Positions 1 through 9,756 of a DNA stretch of 64,000 bases are shown piece after piece. Both the position numbers and the translations under genes were made by a program. The notes below the pieces were generated by a model. It saw nothing but the letters and a program-made list of their open reading frames with translations, did not search any database and was not told where the DNA came from. Origin of the DNA: Rickettsia endosymbiont of Lasioglossum villosulum (GTDB lineage: Bacteria > Pseudomonadota > Alphaproteobacteria > Rickettsiales > Rickettsiaceae); NCBI RefSeq assembly GCF_964026455.1, contig NZ_OZ032152.1, positions 1,054,001 to 1,118,000 on the forward strand, given 5' to 3'. How positions within the stretch are numbered: position 1 is the first letter of the stretch; every line of letters starts with the position of its first letter.

Positions 1-160
1 GCGAGCGAATGAAATGAGCGTGGCAATCCAGAAAAAATAATAAAAAATACTATAAATTAGCATTTTTTAGCTGGATTGCTTCGTCAATTACTTCGTAATT
101 TCCTCGCAATGACGGAAAAACCGATCCACGCAACAATGCCTTATCGCAATGACGATAAAC
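1..160. repeat. Dispersed palindromic repeat, family A copy 1 (left-truncated by window)
   Basis: A sequence of this type recurs near 16085–16255, 38430–38590 and 52925–53105, sometimes inverted. Shared blocks are the GAATGAAATGAGCGTGGCAA end, an AT-rich centre with imperfect self-complementarity, and a CGATCCACGCAACAATGCC-like tail. It matches the general character of Rickettsia palindromic elements. It supplies the open frame upstream of murF but is unlikely to be translated as part of it. Confidence 0.8.
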
Positions 161-180
161 ACGCACAACAACAAAAACAC

Positions 181-1533
181 ATGATTTGGAATTCTAAAAC
201 TTTAAGCGATGCCTTAAGAGCATCAATATCGCAATCTATTATCGCTAACGAAATACAATTTAACTCTAAAGATGTTAAAAAAGGTGATTTATTTATAGCA
301 CTTCAAGGCAATAAAGATGGTCACGATTATGTTCAGGATGCCATTAATCAAGGAGCATCCGCAGTAATAGTTAGTAAGCAAGTAGATATATCTGACCCAA
401 GTAAGATTATCCTAGTAGACAATTGCCTAAAAGCCCTAGAGCAGCTGGCTTTGTATAAAAGAAAAAATTCAAACGCCAAATTTATTGCTATAACCGGTAG
501 TGTTGGTAAAACTTCAACTAAAGAAGCATTAAAGACTTTATTAGAACACAACGCACTAACTTTTGCCAGCCGAGGTAATTTCAATAATCATTTAGGGTTA
601 CTTATCAATCTTGCTTCGATGCCGGATAATACAGAATTTGCTATTTTTGAACTCGGTATGAACCATAAAGGTGAGATACGGGAGCTAGTTCAAATATTAA
701 AACCAAATATTGCTATGATCACTAATATTTCAGAAGCACATTTGGAGTTTTTTAACTCACTTGAAGATATTGCTGAAGCTAAATGCGAAATTTTTGAGAG
801 CTTTGACAAAGATGAAATTGCCGTTATTAATTCAGGTACTAATTGTTATGATAAAATCTTATCTATATTAAAAAAATTATCTATAGAAAATATACACAAT
901 TTTGGTAAATCATCCTCAGCTGAGTTAATTTTATATGAGGTTTTAGGTGAGCAAGTTCATTTAAAATATAAGATATATGACGCGATTATAGAGACTACTA
1001 TACCCTTTATACCTAAGCACTTTGCTGAAAATTATGCTGGTGTATTATTGATTATATTTTTGCTTAATCAAGATTTAAATAAAGCTGTTAGCTATTTAGG
1101 TGATATTCGGTTAACAAAAGGCAGAGGCAAAATTATTAACATAGGAAATAGCAGCATTATTTGTGATTATTATAATGCAAGCCCTACGTCAATGAAGGCT
1201 GCCTTAGAATATTTAAAGCAAATGCCTGCCACAAATAAAACCGCTATAATAGGCGAGATGCTGGAGCTTGGGCAGAATTCAGAAAGACTACATAAAGAGC
1301 TAGTACCTTATATATTAGATTCAGGCTGTTCTAAGATTTTTTTGGTAGGTGCAAATACTAAATATATTTATGATTCATTACCTGAAAAAATAACTAAAGC
1401 ATATTTTGAAAACGTTGATGAATTAATTACATCTACAAATGATTTATTCAAAAATGATGAGCTTATTTTGATAAAAGGTTCTAGAGGAATAAAACTTGAC
1501 AAGATTATTGATTATTACACTAAAGTAAATTAA
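181..1533 (+). CDS. murF: UDP-N-acetylmuramoyl-tripeptide–D-alanyl-D-alanine ligase (MurF)
   Basis: MurF adds D-Ala-D-Ala to the UDP-MurNAc-tripeptide in the cytoplasm, the last soluble precursor step of peptidoglycan synthesis. The protein shows the Mur-ligase ATP-binding loop [10 protein letters not shown], then the [10 protein letters not shown] and [10 protein letters not shown] blocks of the central domain, and a C-terminal domain with the GEMLELG motif. The frame is open from 76, but the first 35 codons come from a repeat. I chose the ATG at 181, where MIWNSKTL begins the typical MurF N terminus, giving 450 residues, the usual length. mraY follows after 32 bases on the same strand, so the two are probably co-transcribed. 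Confidence 0.95.
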   Translation: MIWNSKTLSDALRASISQSIIANEIQFNSKDVKKGDLFIALQGNKDGHDYVQDAINQGASAVIVSKQVDISDPSKIILVDNCLKALEQLALYKRKNSNAKFIAITGSVGKTSTKEALKTLLEHNALTFASRGNFNNHLGLLINLASMPDNTEFAIFELGMNHKGEIRELVQILKPNIAMITNISEAHLEFFNSLEDIAEAKCEIFESFDKDEIAVINSGTNCYDKILSILKKLSIENIHNFGKSSSAELILYEVLGEQVHLKYKIYDAIIETTIPFIPKHFAENYAGVLLIIFLLNQDLNKAVSYLGDIRLTKGRGKIINIGNSSIICDYYNASPTSMKAALEYLKQMPATNKTAIIGEMLELGQNSERLHKELVPYILDSGCSKIFLVGANTKYIYDSLPEKITKAYFENVDELITSTNDLFKNDELILIKGSRGIKLDKIIDYYTKVN

Positions 1534-1565
1534 ACTAACTTATACTTTTAAATTTAAACTAAAAT

Positions 1566-2651
1566 ATGTTATACAACCTCTTACTACCTTACATTCATAA
1601 TTCACATATAGCTAACTTATTTCATTATATAACTTTTCGTAGCGGGCTTGCCGTTCTAGTTACTCTTAGTCTTAGTTTTCTTATCGGTCCAAGGCTAATA
1701 AAGTTTTTACAAGCTCTTCAAAAATATGGTCAACCGATACGTTTAGATGGTCCTGAATCACATCAAGCAAAAGCCGGCACTCCTACTATGGGCGGTATTA
1801 TGATTATATTATCCAGCTGTTTTTCTACCTTATTGCTTGCCGATTTAACCAATAAATATATTTGGATTACATTATTTGGTTTTATTAGCTTCGGTATTAT
1901 CGGTTTTCTTGATGATTATGCAAAAGTAACTAAAAATAACCATTATGGCGTAAAGGGAAAAAGTAAACTCTTACTTCAAGGTATCATTAGCTTAATAGTA
2001 TGTATTTTACTAGAATATACAATTGATAGCCCTAGTCATATGCTTAACGTGCCATTTTTTAAAAGTTTAAGTATGGACCTTGGTTATTTATATATATTCT
2101 TTGCCATATTCGTTATAGTCGGTGCTTCTAATGCTGTTAACCTCACTGATGGACTTGATGGACTCGCAACAGTTCCTATTGCCTTAACTGCCGGTTCTTT
2201 TGCTTTAATAAGCTACCTAGTCGGAAATTTAATTTACTCAAATTATCTACAACTAACTTACCTACCAAATACTGGAGAATTAACGATTTTTTGTGCAAGT
2301 ATAGTAGGTAGCTGTCTTGGATTTTTATGGTTTAACGCACAACCAGCTGAAGTTTTTATGGGCGATACTGGCAGCTTAAGCCTTGGCGGTGTACTTGGAA
2401 TTATCAGCGTTATTACTAAACATGAAATAGTTTTAGGCATTGTTGGCGGATTATTTGTTATTGAAACAATATCGGTGATTATGCAGGTATATTACTTTAA
2501 AGCTACCAAAGGAAAGCGAATATTTAAAATGGCACCATTGCATCATCATTTTGAAAAAAGCGGCTGGGCAGAATCAAAAGTCGTAATAAGATTCTGGATT
2601 ATCTCTCTCATATTTGTCCTTATTGGATTATCATCTCTTAAATTACGTTAA
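1566..2651 (+). CDS. mraY: Phospho-N-acetylmuramoyl-pentapeptide transferase (MraY)
   Basis: An integral inner-membrane enzyme that transfers phospho-MurNAc-pentapeptide to undecaprenyl phosphate, making lipid I. At 361 residues it has family length, with about ten hydrophobic segments. Diagnostic motifs are PTMGGIMI near residue 74, GFLDDYAK near 117, [10 protein letters not shown] near 193, and the C-terminal HHHFEKSGW. It lies directly after murF, the substrate-producing step, in the classic dcw order. The next gene, rickA, has its own promoter and is functionally unrelated. Confidence 0.97.
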   Translation: MLYNLLLPYIHNSHIANLFHYITFRSGLAVLVTLSLSFLIGPRLIKFLQALQKYGQPIRLDGPESHQAKAGTPTMGGIMIILSSCFSTLLLADLTNKYIWITLFGFISFGIIGFLDDYAKVTKNNHYGVKGKSKLLLQGIISLIVCILLEYTIDSPSHMLNVPFFKSLSMDLGYLYIFFAIFVIVGASNAVNLTDGLDGLATVPIALTAGSFALISYLVGNLIYSNYLQLTYLPNTGELTIFCASIVGSCLGFLWFNAQPAEVFMGDTGSLSLGGVLGIISVITKHEIVLGIVGGLFVIETISVIMQVYYFKATKGKRIFKMAPLHHHFEKSGWAESKVVIRFWIISLIFVLIGLSSLKLR

Positions 2652-2691
2652 TACTTATGCCGCTAATGTATTAAAAAATATTAATTTTTAT

Positions 2692-2744
2692 TTGATTTCA
2701 AGGTTTAAACTCATTATAATGTCTCATTAAATTATAATGAGTTT
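2692..2744 (+). promoter_or_regulatory. rickA promoter with a perfect 14-bp inverted repeat over the -10 box
   Basis: TTGATT (2692–2697) and TATAAT (2715–2720) are separated by 17 bases, a near-consensus housekeeping promoter. A perfect inverted repeat has arms AAACTCATTATAAT (2707–2720) and ATTATAATGAGTTT (2731–2744) around a 10-base spacer. The left arm contains the -10 box; the right arm ends two bases before the rickA ATG at 2747. The expected start site, around 2726–2728, lies inside the spacer, so the transcript would lack the left arm and could not form the hairpin. This favours a DNA-level operator over an RNA structure; that is inference. Confidence 0.6.
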
Positions 2745-2746
2745 AT

Positions 2747-4312
2747 ATGGCAAAGATAACTGAGCTTGATCATCACTTAAATCAAGAAAAAGAAGCATTA
2801 GATAAAGTACTAAGTAACCTAAATGAGCTATGCGAACATAATCAAAAGTTACAAGGCTTTATTGAAATACAGAAAGAAGTTAAAGAACTAAAAAAAGAGC
2901 ATATTAAATCTCTTTCTTGGTTTAAAAAACTTATAAATACAGTCTCTAATATAAAATATGTTTTTGTAAAAAGTGAGGAACAATTAGCTAAAGACGCTAT
3001 AGAACAAAACAATAAATTATTAAAGCGTATAGACAATACTATATTATCTATAGCAGATAAGTCCGGTCCTTTAAAACAAGAGTTACAAAAAGAACTTAGA
3101 AAGAATTTTGAGAATTTAGCAAAAAAGGACTTATCTAAAGATCAACGTGAAAGGCTTAGCAATTTATTCAATAATGAATATGCAGCTAACCCACAAAAAT
3201 TTGCTCAATTACCTATGTCTAAACCTTTGCATTTCCCTAATGCAGAAGAATTAGAAAATCAGCATAACGATTTAAAAGTCATCCAGCAAAATTTCCTAAA
3301 TTTATTGACTGAAAATTCTAATATTGAAGAACTCAAAAAAATACAAAAACAAGTTGCTGAAATTAGAGAGGAGGTACCTTTTACTAAACTTGAAAAATTA
3401 AATAATTTCTGGCAAAAAATCAAAAATATTTTTGTCAATAATAGTGAGCAAGTTTTAGCAAAAAATAAAGAAAACAATACTAAAACTATTATAAATATAG
3501 AAGAAAAATTACATAAAGCTAATAATAAGTTTTTTGAACTAGTTAGTAATAAAAAGCAAGATATTGAAAATATAATTTCAAAATTACCAGATAGTAAAAG
3601 ATTAGAGGATATAAGAGAAAATCTTCAAAAGCATATAAACGTAAAAGATACGAATAATATAACTGAACAAGCGAGTGCTGCTCAATTGCAATCTGCTGAA
3701 ACTAAACCAACTGCTGTTGTATTGCCTAACAATGCTATATCTACAACACCTCCTGTAACTGAAGAAAAAACTTTTACACCACCGCCTCCACCACCTATGC
3801 CTACAGATAATATTCCTACGCCACCCCCTGTGTCAAAAGCAGAAGCTACTGAGCATAAAAATATAGAAACTGCTGCATCTAATGTACCACCGCCTATGCC
3901 TACAGGTAATGTTCCGCCACCACCACCTCCTCCCGTTGGTAATAATATCGCTACATCAACACCTCAAAAGGCTAAAGAAACTAACCAGCCTCGCCCAGCA
4001 GTAGATACTACAAATTTAATGAAACAAATACAGGGAGGATTTAACCTTAAAAAAGTTGAATATGACGCAGATGGTAAACCTATACCTAAGCTTAACAAAA
4101 CCATACCTGAAAATAAAGATGGTAATAAAGAAATATCTGATCTTATGAAAGCTACTCTAGATAAAATAAAATCAGCAACAGCATCTAGCGATAGCGAAAG
4201 AAGTAATAGTGATAGCGGGACTGATTCAGGATGGGCTAGCGATGTTAGTACTAGAAGTAAAAAAGTTTTAACTAGAAGAGAACAAAACGCTAAACAATCT
4301 CAACAAAGGTAG
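2747..4312 (+). CDS. rickA: RickA, Arp2/3-activating actin-nucleation protein
   Basis: RickA is a rickettsial surface-associated, WASP-like nucleation-promoting factor that activates host Arp2/3. The 521-residue protein has an N-terminal helical/coiled region (about 1–310), a proline-rich region (about 342–395) with several PPPPPP and PPPMPTG stretches, a WH2-like actin-binding segment around 418–445 (LMKQIQGGFNLKKV), a connector helix (ISDLMKATLDKIKSA) and an acidic, tryptophan-containing C-terminal motif near 490–503 (SGTDSGWASD). This WH2–central–acidic order is the VCA module. The position after mraY is conserved in Rickettsia. It lacks an obvious classical signal peptide. It has its own promoter and is followed by a strong terminator. 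Confidence 0.93.
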   Translation: MAKITELDHHLNQEKEALDKVLSNLNELCEHNQKLQGFIEIQKEVKELKKEHIKSLSWFKKLINTVSNIKYVFVKSEEQLAKDAIEQNNKLLKRIDNTILSIADKSGPLKQELQKELRKNFENLAKKDLSKDQRERLSNLFNNEYAANPQKFAQLPMSKPLHFPNAEELENQHNDLKVIQQNFLNLLTENSNIEELKKIQKQVAEIREEVPFTKLEKLNNFWQKIKNIFVNNSEQVLAKNKENNTKTIINIEEKLHKANNKFFELVSNKKQDIENIISKLPDSKRLEDIRENLQKHINVKDTNNITEQASAAQLQSAETKPTAVVLPNNAISTTPPVTEEKTFTPPPPPPMPTDNIPTPPPVSKAEATEHKNIETAASNVPPPMPTGNVPPPPPPPVGNNIATSTPQKAKETNQPRPAVDTTNLMKQIQGGFNLKKVEYDADGKPIPKLNKTIPENKDGNKEISDLMKATLDKIKSATASSDSERSNSDSGTDSGWASDVSTRSKKVLTRREQNAKQSQQR

Positions 4313-4343
4313 AGCGTTAAAAAACAGGCTTTATCTAGATAAT

Positions 4344-4382
4344 AAAACTAAAGAATAAGTTTCTAGCTTATTCTTTAGTTTT
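4344..4382. terminator. Bidirectional intrinsic terminator after rickA
   Basis: A perfect 16-bp inverted repeat has its left arm at 4344–4359 (AAAACTAAAGAATAAG), a 7-base loop, and its right arm at 4367–4382 ending in TTTT. It sits between the converging rickA (plus) and the toxin gene (minus), with A-rich and T-rich ends that suit termination from both sides. Confidence 0.8.
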
Positions 4383-4390
4383 CTTTGTAT

Positions 4391-4657
4391 TTAAAATAAA
4401 TCAGAATGAGTCCCTGTCCGGTAAAAAATAATAGAATCTTCATCAATTTTATAAATTAATAACCAATCAGCCTCTATATGACATTCTCTTCTACCGATAA
4501 AATTGCCAACTAAATTATGATCTTTATATTTTATTGGTAAAGAAACTTTATTGGATAACAACTCTATAATATTTTTTAACTTTTCTAAGTTTTTGCCTCT
4601 TTTTTTCATAATTCTTATATCTTTTTCAAAAGGCTTTGTATATATCGGTTCAAGCAC
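4391..4657 (-). CDS. YafQ/RelE-superfamily mRNA interferase toxin
   Basis: An 88-residue basic protein of the type II toxin–antitoxin RelE/YafQ family, which cleaves mRNA on the ribosome. Recognisable features are the N-terminal PIYTKPFEKDI strand–helix start, the HNLVGNF segment, a CHIEADWLLIYKI block with the conserved D-W pair, and the C-terminal FYRTGTHSDLF, where the RTGTHS histidine is the expected catalytic residue in YafQ. It begins 3 bases after the stop of the antitoxin gene, in the usual antitoxin-first order. Length and motifs are intact, so it may be active. Confidence 0.88.
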   Translation of the reverse strand: MLEPIYTKPFEKDIRIMKKRGKNLEKLKNIIELLSNKVSLPIKYKDHNLVGNFIGRRECHIEADWLLIYKIDEDSIIFYRTGTHSDLF

Positions 4658-4660
4658 AAT

Positions 4661-4924
4661 CTATATACCTAACTTATCAAACATTTCTTTTGTATTTTTT
4701 GAAACAGTTAAACCAATTTTATTATCCCCGTCTTCAAAAGCTTTCAAAGTCTCCTTATTTGGAATCTTAACATGCGGTTTGAAAGGCAGTCCGCCGCTAT
4801 TTATACATTGATTTAAGAATATTCTCATGGCTTCCGACATAGTCATACCCATTTGCTTAAATATTTGCTCAGCTTCTATTTTTGTGTCTTCTGCAATGCG
4901 TAATCTGATATCTACGGTATTCAT
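4661..4924 (-). CDS. RelB/DinJ-family antitoxin
   Basis: An 87-residue protein with an N-terminal ribbon–helix–helix DNA-binding segment (VDIRLRIAEDTKIEAEQIF) followed by GMTMSEAMRIFLNQCINSGG and LPFKPHVKIPN, the typical DinJ/RelB pattern. Members neutralise the partner RelE/YafQ toxin by direct binding and repress their own operon. It is the first gene of the two-gene operon and overlaps nothing. The promoter should lie in 4925–4976, which is AT-rich; I could not pin down a convincing operator there. Confidence 0.88.
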   Translation of the reverse strand: MNTVDIRLRIAEDTKIEAEQIFKQMGMTMSEAMRIFLNQCINSGGLPFKPHVKIPNKETLKAFEDGDNKIGLTVSKNTKEMFDKLGI

Positions 4925-4976
4925 AATACTGCCTATTTTTATTTATTACATCCGCTATTGTAGGACATACAGCGGC

Positions 4977-6191
4977 TCATGTCAATTTTTTCTTATACAA
5001 AATTAAAATATAATAAAACGCAGCAGCAGAGCTAACACTTAAAACTAAGAACAATAAAGCAAAATTACCTATTGTATCACTGTGTAATTTAGAGACTAAA
5101 AAAGTTACGGCTGCGATTAGTACATAATATATTGCACCAAATACAGAACCTGCTGTGCCTGTTACCTTAGCATAATCTTCTAAAGCATAACGAAGAGTCA
5201 TAGGAATCAGTAAATTATGCCCGACCATATGTAGCATCATAGGTGCAAATATCATAATAACCGCTATGTTTTGACCTACCTCTTTATCCTGTAATATTAG
5301 AGCATCAATTACGAGCAAGCTACAGCCTATTACACTAAAAATAAGCCCTAAAATCATTACTTTTTGATCATGTACATGACGTTTTTTTATTAAATATCCT
5401 CCTAAAAATCCGCCAAAAATACCAGCAAAAGATAACAAGAATGCCAATTTACCGTAAAATGATGGGGCAACTTTCATTTTATCAATGAAAATAAAAGGAG
5501 CTTCTATATAAAAACCATAATATATACCGTTAAATGCTCCAATAATAAAAGCATATAACCATAAGCTTTTATCTCTGATAACTACTTTTAAAACTTTAAA
5601 ATATTTGCTAGTTTGCGAAAAATTTATATAAGGATTCGTTTCAGGTAAAATTTTATAATATAAAATTAATAATACTGTACCTGTAAGACTGAAGAATACA
5701 AAAGTGTAATACCAACTTGAATATTCTATAATATACCCCCCCATAGATGAACCCAAAGAAGGGATAAATAAAAGCCATGGAGATAGGCTAGCATAAACAT
5801 ATGATAATTCTGAACCTTGATAAGAATCACGAGCCATAGCCTGCCCGATAACTGAACCAACACTTACGCCGAAAGCCTGCACAAAACGGGCTAACATTAA
5901 TGTTTCTATGTTAGGTGCAAAAATGCTAATAATGGAAGATATAGCGTAAATACAAAGCCCAAATAAAACAACCGGTCTTCTGCCATAAATATCGGATAAT
6001 CTGCCAAGCGTTAATATGCCAAGAGCAAAACCTAAATAATATAGGCTAGATGTGATTTGAGTAGTACTACCATCAGTGTTAAAATATTCAGTGATACTTG
6101 GTAGCCCTGAAGTATAGATTGTTTCCGTTATGGGTGATAACGTGAATAAGCATAAAAGCATCCATGCTGGAATCTTCGCAATAATTTTCAT
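4977..6191 (-). CDS. MFS drug-resistance transporter, Bcr/CflA subfamily
   Basis: A 404-residue inner-membrane protein with about 12 hydrophobic segments. The loop between helices 2 and 3 carries [16 protein letters not shown], the major facilitator motif A, and the N-terminal half has [18 protein letters not shown] and [22 protein letters not shown], typical of Bcr/CflA proton-driven exporters. The natural substrate is unknown. Rickettsiae carry several such paralogues. The upstream gene on the same strand overlaps the first 104 bases of this gene in a different frame, an overlap more likely caused by decay of that neighbour than by real coupling. Confidence 0.85.
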   Translation of the reverse strand: MKIIAKIPAWMLLCLFTLSPITETIYTSGLPSITEYFNTDGSTTQITSSLYYLGFALGILTLGRLSDIYGRRPVVLFGLCIYAISSIISIFAPNIETLMLARFVQAFGVSVGSVIGQAMARDSYQGSELSYVYASLSPWLLFIPSLGSSMGGYIIEYSSWYYTFVFFSLTGTVLLILYYKILPETNPYINFSQTSKYFKVLKVVIRDKSLWLYAFIIGAFNGIYYGFYIEAPFIFIDKMKVAPSFYGKLAFLLSFAGIFGGFLGGYLIKKRHVHDQKVMILGLIFSVIGCSLLVIDALILQDKEVGQNIAVIMIFAPMMLHMVGHNLLIPMTLRYALEDYAKVTGTAGSVFGAIYYVLIAAVTFLVSKLHSDTIGNFALLFLVLSVSSAAAFYYILILYKKKLT

Positions 6192-6777
6192 AAGTGCTAT
6201 TATATTCTAATATGCTAAATAATTTAAGAAAAATAAACACTTGTAAAAAATTTTCAATATTATTTAAAGTAAATCTTTCTTTTTCTTTTTCAAGCTGTTT
6301 TTCGTGCTGTAATTTATCTAGATATTTACTATAAAACTCATTAGTTATATAAGTTAAATCCATATTAAAATTAAGATGAGGAGAGTCTAAAATAATAGTA
6401 CAGTTACCATCAATAAAAACTGCTGATTTATTACCCACAAAAGGTATATTTTTTTCTTTCAATGTATATTTTTCTGATAACATACCTAACAATTCATTAA
6501 AATTGTTTTTATCCATTACTAAAATTACAGCTTGCACTATATTATTATCATTACATATTATTAAAGCACTTGAAACATTTTTAAAATCAATATCTTTAGT
6601 ATCTATATAATAGTTAGTACCATTCCACTTATTAGCTTCCATCCTTATAACTTTATATTTTTCTTTCACCTCTTCTAAGGTTGTTTTATTTAATTCAAGT
6701 CCTATAGGTTTAGGATTAGCGTAGGAAACTATACCAAAAAACATTATAATTAATATGAGTGAAAACTTTGTAAACAT
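6088..6777 (-). CDS. Hypothetical secreted protein, 3' end probably degraded
   Basis: I do not recognise this family. The 229-residue product starts with a Sec signal peptide ([20 protein letters not shown], likely cleaved before NPKP), suggesting a periplasmic or surface protein. The middle is a lysine/asparagine-rich soluble domain with the strand-like segments [20 protein letters not shown] and [14 protein letters not shown]. The last 35 or so residues overlap the start of the transporter gene out of frame and lose the charged character of the rest. I infer that a frameshift or deletion has replaced the natural C terminus. Confidence 0.55.
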   Translation of the reverse strand: MFTKFSLILIIMFFGIVSYANPKPIGLELNKTTLEEVKEKYKVIRMEANKWNGTNYYIDTKDIDFKNVSSALIICNDNNIVQAVILVMDKNNFNELLGMLSEKYTLKEKNIPFVGNKSAVFIDGNCTIILDSPHLNFNMDLTYITNEFYSKYLDKLQHEKQLEKEKERFTLNNIENFLQVFIFLKLFSILEYNSTYENYCEDSSMDAFMLIHVITHNGNNLYFRATKYH

Positions 6778-6837
6778 AAAATACCTAATCTAAAAAATTA
6801 AAAATAAATCAGTTTAAATAAATTTTCAATTATTAAT

Positions 6838-7374
6838 TTAATCTAAAATAAAAAGTCTATGATCTTTTACTATTTTGCTTATTGCTTCTAACCCTTCAGG
6901 ATAGTTTTTCTTAACTTTTAATATATCAGTTAAATCATGACCACCGTCAATAATAGCATGATACTCAGGTAAAACAATTTTTAAAAATAATCGCTCTCTT
7001 ACGCTTAACAGAACATGAGACAAATATTCTTCTTGTGAATCAAATGATGCAAATATTCTATCAAAACGTGCATAAACTTTTGTGTTATTGAATAGATATA
7101 AATAAAATTTTATAAATGATTGCTCATAATAATAATATTTTTCTTTATCTTCCTTAAATTTAAATTTCTTTTGATACCATATTATTAGTTCATCATACTC
7201 TTCATCAGTAAGCCAATGATCAAAAACCGAAATACAACGAACATTATATTTCTTTCTAACCTTTGTATGATATGCTTTCTCTTCTTCTTCAGTACGCCAA
7301 ATATAATCATCGTCTATTAACGGAAACATTTGATGAAATTTAATATTTTCCTTACTTAATACTTCTTTTACCAT
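6838..7374 (-). CDS. Hypothetical protein, 178 residues
   Basis: No family recognised. The product is soluble, charged and rich in tyrosine, phenylalanine and lysine, with no signal peptide or membrane segment. Visible features are an acidic N-terminal stretch (DDDYIWRTEEEEKAYHTKVR), a central aromatic, lysine-rich part and a C-terminal YHAIIDGGHDLTDILKVKKNYPEG segment. It lies upstream of the secreted hypothetical gene on the same strand with a 60-base gap, so they could share a transcript. It is flanked upstream by a dispersed palindromic repeat. Cytoplasmic location is inferred only from the lack of targeting signals. Confidence 0.6.
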   Translation of the reverse strand: MVKEVLSKENIKFHQMFPLIDDDYIWRTEEEEKAYHTKVRKKYNVRCISVFDHWLTDEEYDELIIWYQKKFKFKEDKEKYYYYEQSFIKFYLYLFNNTKVYARFDRIFASFDSQEEYLSHVLLSVRERLFLKIVLPEYHAIIDGGHDLTDILKVKKNYPEGLEAISKIVKDHRLFILD

Positions 7375-7400
7375 ATCCCATATAATAATTAATTAGTTCA

Positions 7401-7503
7401 GATTGGAAAAAAGCTATGAGTCTGTAAGACCAAGAGCGGCAGCAGTTACTTAATATGTGAGCATCCAACGAGTTACAAAGATGATAACGTCAATTTTTCA
7501 AGT
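7401..7503. repeat. Palindromic repeat, family D (degenerate copy)
   Basis: It matches the better-preserved copy at 55009–55110. Shared blocks include CTGTAAG, TACTTAATA.GTGAGCA, ACTTACAAAGA.GA and CAATTTTTCAAGT. The good copy has terminal inverted repeats ACTTGAAAAA/TTTTTCAAGT; here the left end has decayed to GATTGGAAAAAA. Confidence 0.65.
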
Positions 7504-7526
7504 AGAGCAAATAATACTTTAAGTAT

Positions 7527-8624
7527 TTATACATTAAACCTAAAATGTACTATATCCCCATCCTGCATTTTGTATTCTTTACCCTCTAGTCGCACTTTTC
7601 CCACTTCTTTGGCTTTTGCTTCGCTACCGAGATTTATATAATCTGCGTAACCTATTACTTCCGCTCTAATAAAACCTTTTTCAAAGTCGGTATGAATAAT
7701 ACCTGCAGCACCAGGGGCAAGCGTACCATCTTTAAAAGTCCAGCTATGTGCTTCTTTAGGACCAATCGTAAAAAAGCTTTTCAGATTTAAGAGATTATAC
7801 CCTTCTTTAATTACTTGACTTAAGCCTGTTTCTTCAAGGTCAATGCTATTTAGGAATTCTTTCTTCTCTTCCTCATCTTCAAGCAAAGCAATATCTGCTT
7901 CTATTTTTGAGGAAATAATAACGCTTTTAGCTTCTTCTTTTTTTGCTTGTTCTGCTACTAATTTTGTAAACTCGTTACCACTTGCTGCATCCTTTTCAAG
8001 TACATTACATACATATAGAACAGGCTTAGAAGTAAGTAGCTGTAACTGCTTTAGATTATCAGTTCCTAAAGTTTTATTTAGCACTCTTGCAGGTTTACCA
8101 TCGGCTAATACTTTATGAACCTCTTTTAATAGCTCTATTTGCTCTGCTAAAGTCTTATCACCTGATTTCAAACGTTTTTCGCTTGTAACAAGTCGCTTTT
8201 CCACCGATTCTATATCGGCAAGTATTAACTCCATCTCAATTATTTCAAGGTCATGAATCGGATCAACTTTATTATGTACGTGCGTTACGTCTTCATCCTC
8301 AAAACAACGTAATACGTGCAATATTGCGTCTACTTCTCTAATGTTTGATAAGAACTTATTACCAAGCCCCTCCCCTTTGCTTGCACCTTTAACAAGGCCT
8401 GCAATATCGACAAATTCGATATAAGATGGAATAATTTTTTTACTTCCTACAAGTGCGGCAAGCTTTTGTAAACGCTCATCAGGTACTGAAACAACGGCAC
8501 TATTTGGCTCAATCGTACAAAACGGATAATTAGCAGCTTCAGCTGCCACGCTTGCCGTTAAAGCATTAAATAACGTTGACTTACCGACATTCGGCAAACC
8601 CACAATTCCTAATTTTAATGTCAT
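7527..8624 (-). CDS. ychF: Redox-regulated ATPase YchF (Obg-related P-loop protein)
   Basis: A 365-residue P-loop protein of the Obg/YchF family, which binds ATP rather than GTP and associates with ribosomes. The N terminus carries [15 protein letters not shown] (G1), then [19 protein letters not shown] (G3 with switch II) and [11 protein letters not shown] in place of a canonical NKxD, as expected for the family's altered nucleotide specificity. A helical insert and a C-terminal TGS-like domain ([17 protein letters not shown] and [10 protein letters not shown]) complete the normal architecture. Length is normal. It is isolated between a repeat and the decayed methylase gene. Confidence 0.96.
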   Translation of the reverse strand: MTLKLGIVGLPNVGKSTLFNALTASVAAEAANYPFCTIEPNSAVVSVPDERLQKLAALVGSKKIIPSYIEFVDIAGLVKGASKGEGLGNKFLSNIREVDAILHVLRCFEDEDVTHVHNKVDPIHDLEIIEMELILADIESVEKRLVTSEKRLKSGDKTLAEQIELLKEVHKVLADGKPARVLNKTLGTDNLKQLQLLTSKPVLYVCNVLEKDAASGNEFTKLVAEQAKKEEAKSVIISSKIEADIALLEDEEEKKEFLNSIDLEETGLSQVIKEGYNLLNLKSFFTIGPKEAHSWTFKDGTLAPGAAGIIHTDFEKGFIRAEVIGYADYINLGSEAKAKEVGKVRLEGKEYKMQDGDIVHFRFNV

Positions 8625-8648
8625 AAATCTTTTTTATTGTGATGTTAA

Positions 8649-9756
8649 TTATATTATTAATGAGTATTCTTGTATTTTTTTTAGTTCTTGTTGTATTAAT
8701 TTTTTTGTATCTTCAACTTTTCTATATGTTGTTGCTATTTCTTGTTGTTTTTCAATATCAAATTCACCGGTTGAAGTTATAGGAATCGAAATTATTGCGT
8801 TTTCAACGATTGAAGTAGAAACCTCAGTAAATTCATCTTCTCCTCTTTCACCTTTTCTACCTTTAGCTAAATCTCTTAAAATAGGTTCTAAGCTATACTT
8901 AACAAAATCGATATCTATTTTATTATTTTTTGAAATTAATACTCCTCTATTTCCATTGATTGAAAATTTTCCTTCTATGATCTTGATATACCCTGCAAAC
9001 CCGGTCGTTGTCCAAGTAAGATATTTTCCGTTATAATCATAATTATTGATATAAGTGAGCGGTGCTAAATTTGAAGCAGAATAAACAGGATATTCACCCT
9101 TATATAATTGTCCGTAACTCTTGGTATATTTTGATAAACCTTTTTGTATTGTAAAAAAATCTCCAATTTTAACATCTTTACTTTGGACTATATTGAAGTT
9201 ATTTTGTATTACGTTTATTTCTTTTAAAATTTGTTCATATTCCTTTATTTTTTTCAAGTTCAGCAACAATATTATGTTGTTCAACAACATGTTGTTGAGT
9301 CTCTAAATCAAATACCCCACCATCAACAGGTATAGCTAATTCAAGGTCTGATATTTTGCCAATAGTCGGTTTATTTTCCCAATTAAAATTTTGTTCCGCT
9401 AATATATTTTTTACTAATATTGTTAGATAACGATAATCTAAATTATTATTTTTTCTTATCAATAACCTTGCATCTGAATTAATATTAAATTTGTGTTTCT
9501 CGCGATAAAATACTGTTCCGGCATAAACCCCGTTTGTGGTGATTTGAATACACTCTGTGTCATAATCAAATGAATCTATCATACCGAATATCCCAACTTT
9601 TTTTGTATTTGATGAGTAAACAGGATATTCTCCTTTGTTTTTATCAAGATATCTTTTTGTAAGCTTTGAATTTCCACTCTTTATATGAAATAATTCATTT
9701 AACTTGAACTTTAAAAATTGTTTGTCTACTTTAAAGTTTTTTTTTCTCCAATTTCT
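8649..9756 (-). pseudogene. Type I restriction specificity (HsdS-like) region, frameshifted
   Basis: Two overlapping frames encode one S-type protein. The first (to 9235) has a target-recognition domain with GEYPVYSSNTKKVGIFGMI and a helical dimerisation segment VFDLETQQHVVEQHNIVAEL. The second (9290–8649) continues with KIKEYEQILKEI, a second recognition domain (GEYPVYSASNLAPLTYINNY, YLTWTTTGFAGYIKI) and a closing FDIEKQQEIATTYRKVEDTKK helix. Removing one A from the A7 run (T7 at 9248–9254) joins them cleanly as ELEKIKEYEQ. The first frame has no ATG, GTG or TTG before the conserved part; it is open only from 9756, overlapping the methylase end. It may therefore once have been fused to the methylase. 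No hsdR is present. Confidence 0.75.

Noticed and set aside
2707..2744. The palindrome before rickA as a terminator of mraY
   Set aside because: It has a weak AT-only stem and no following T-run, and it coincides with a near-consensus promoter, so an operator role fits better, though termination cannot be excluded.
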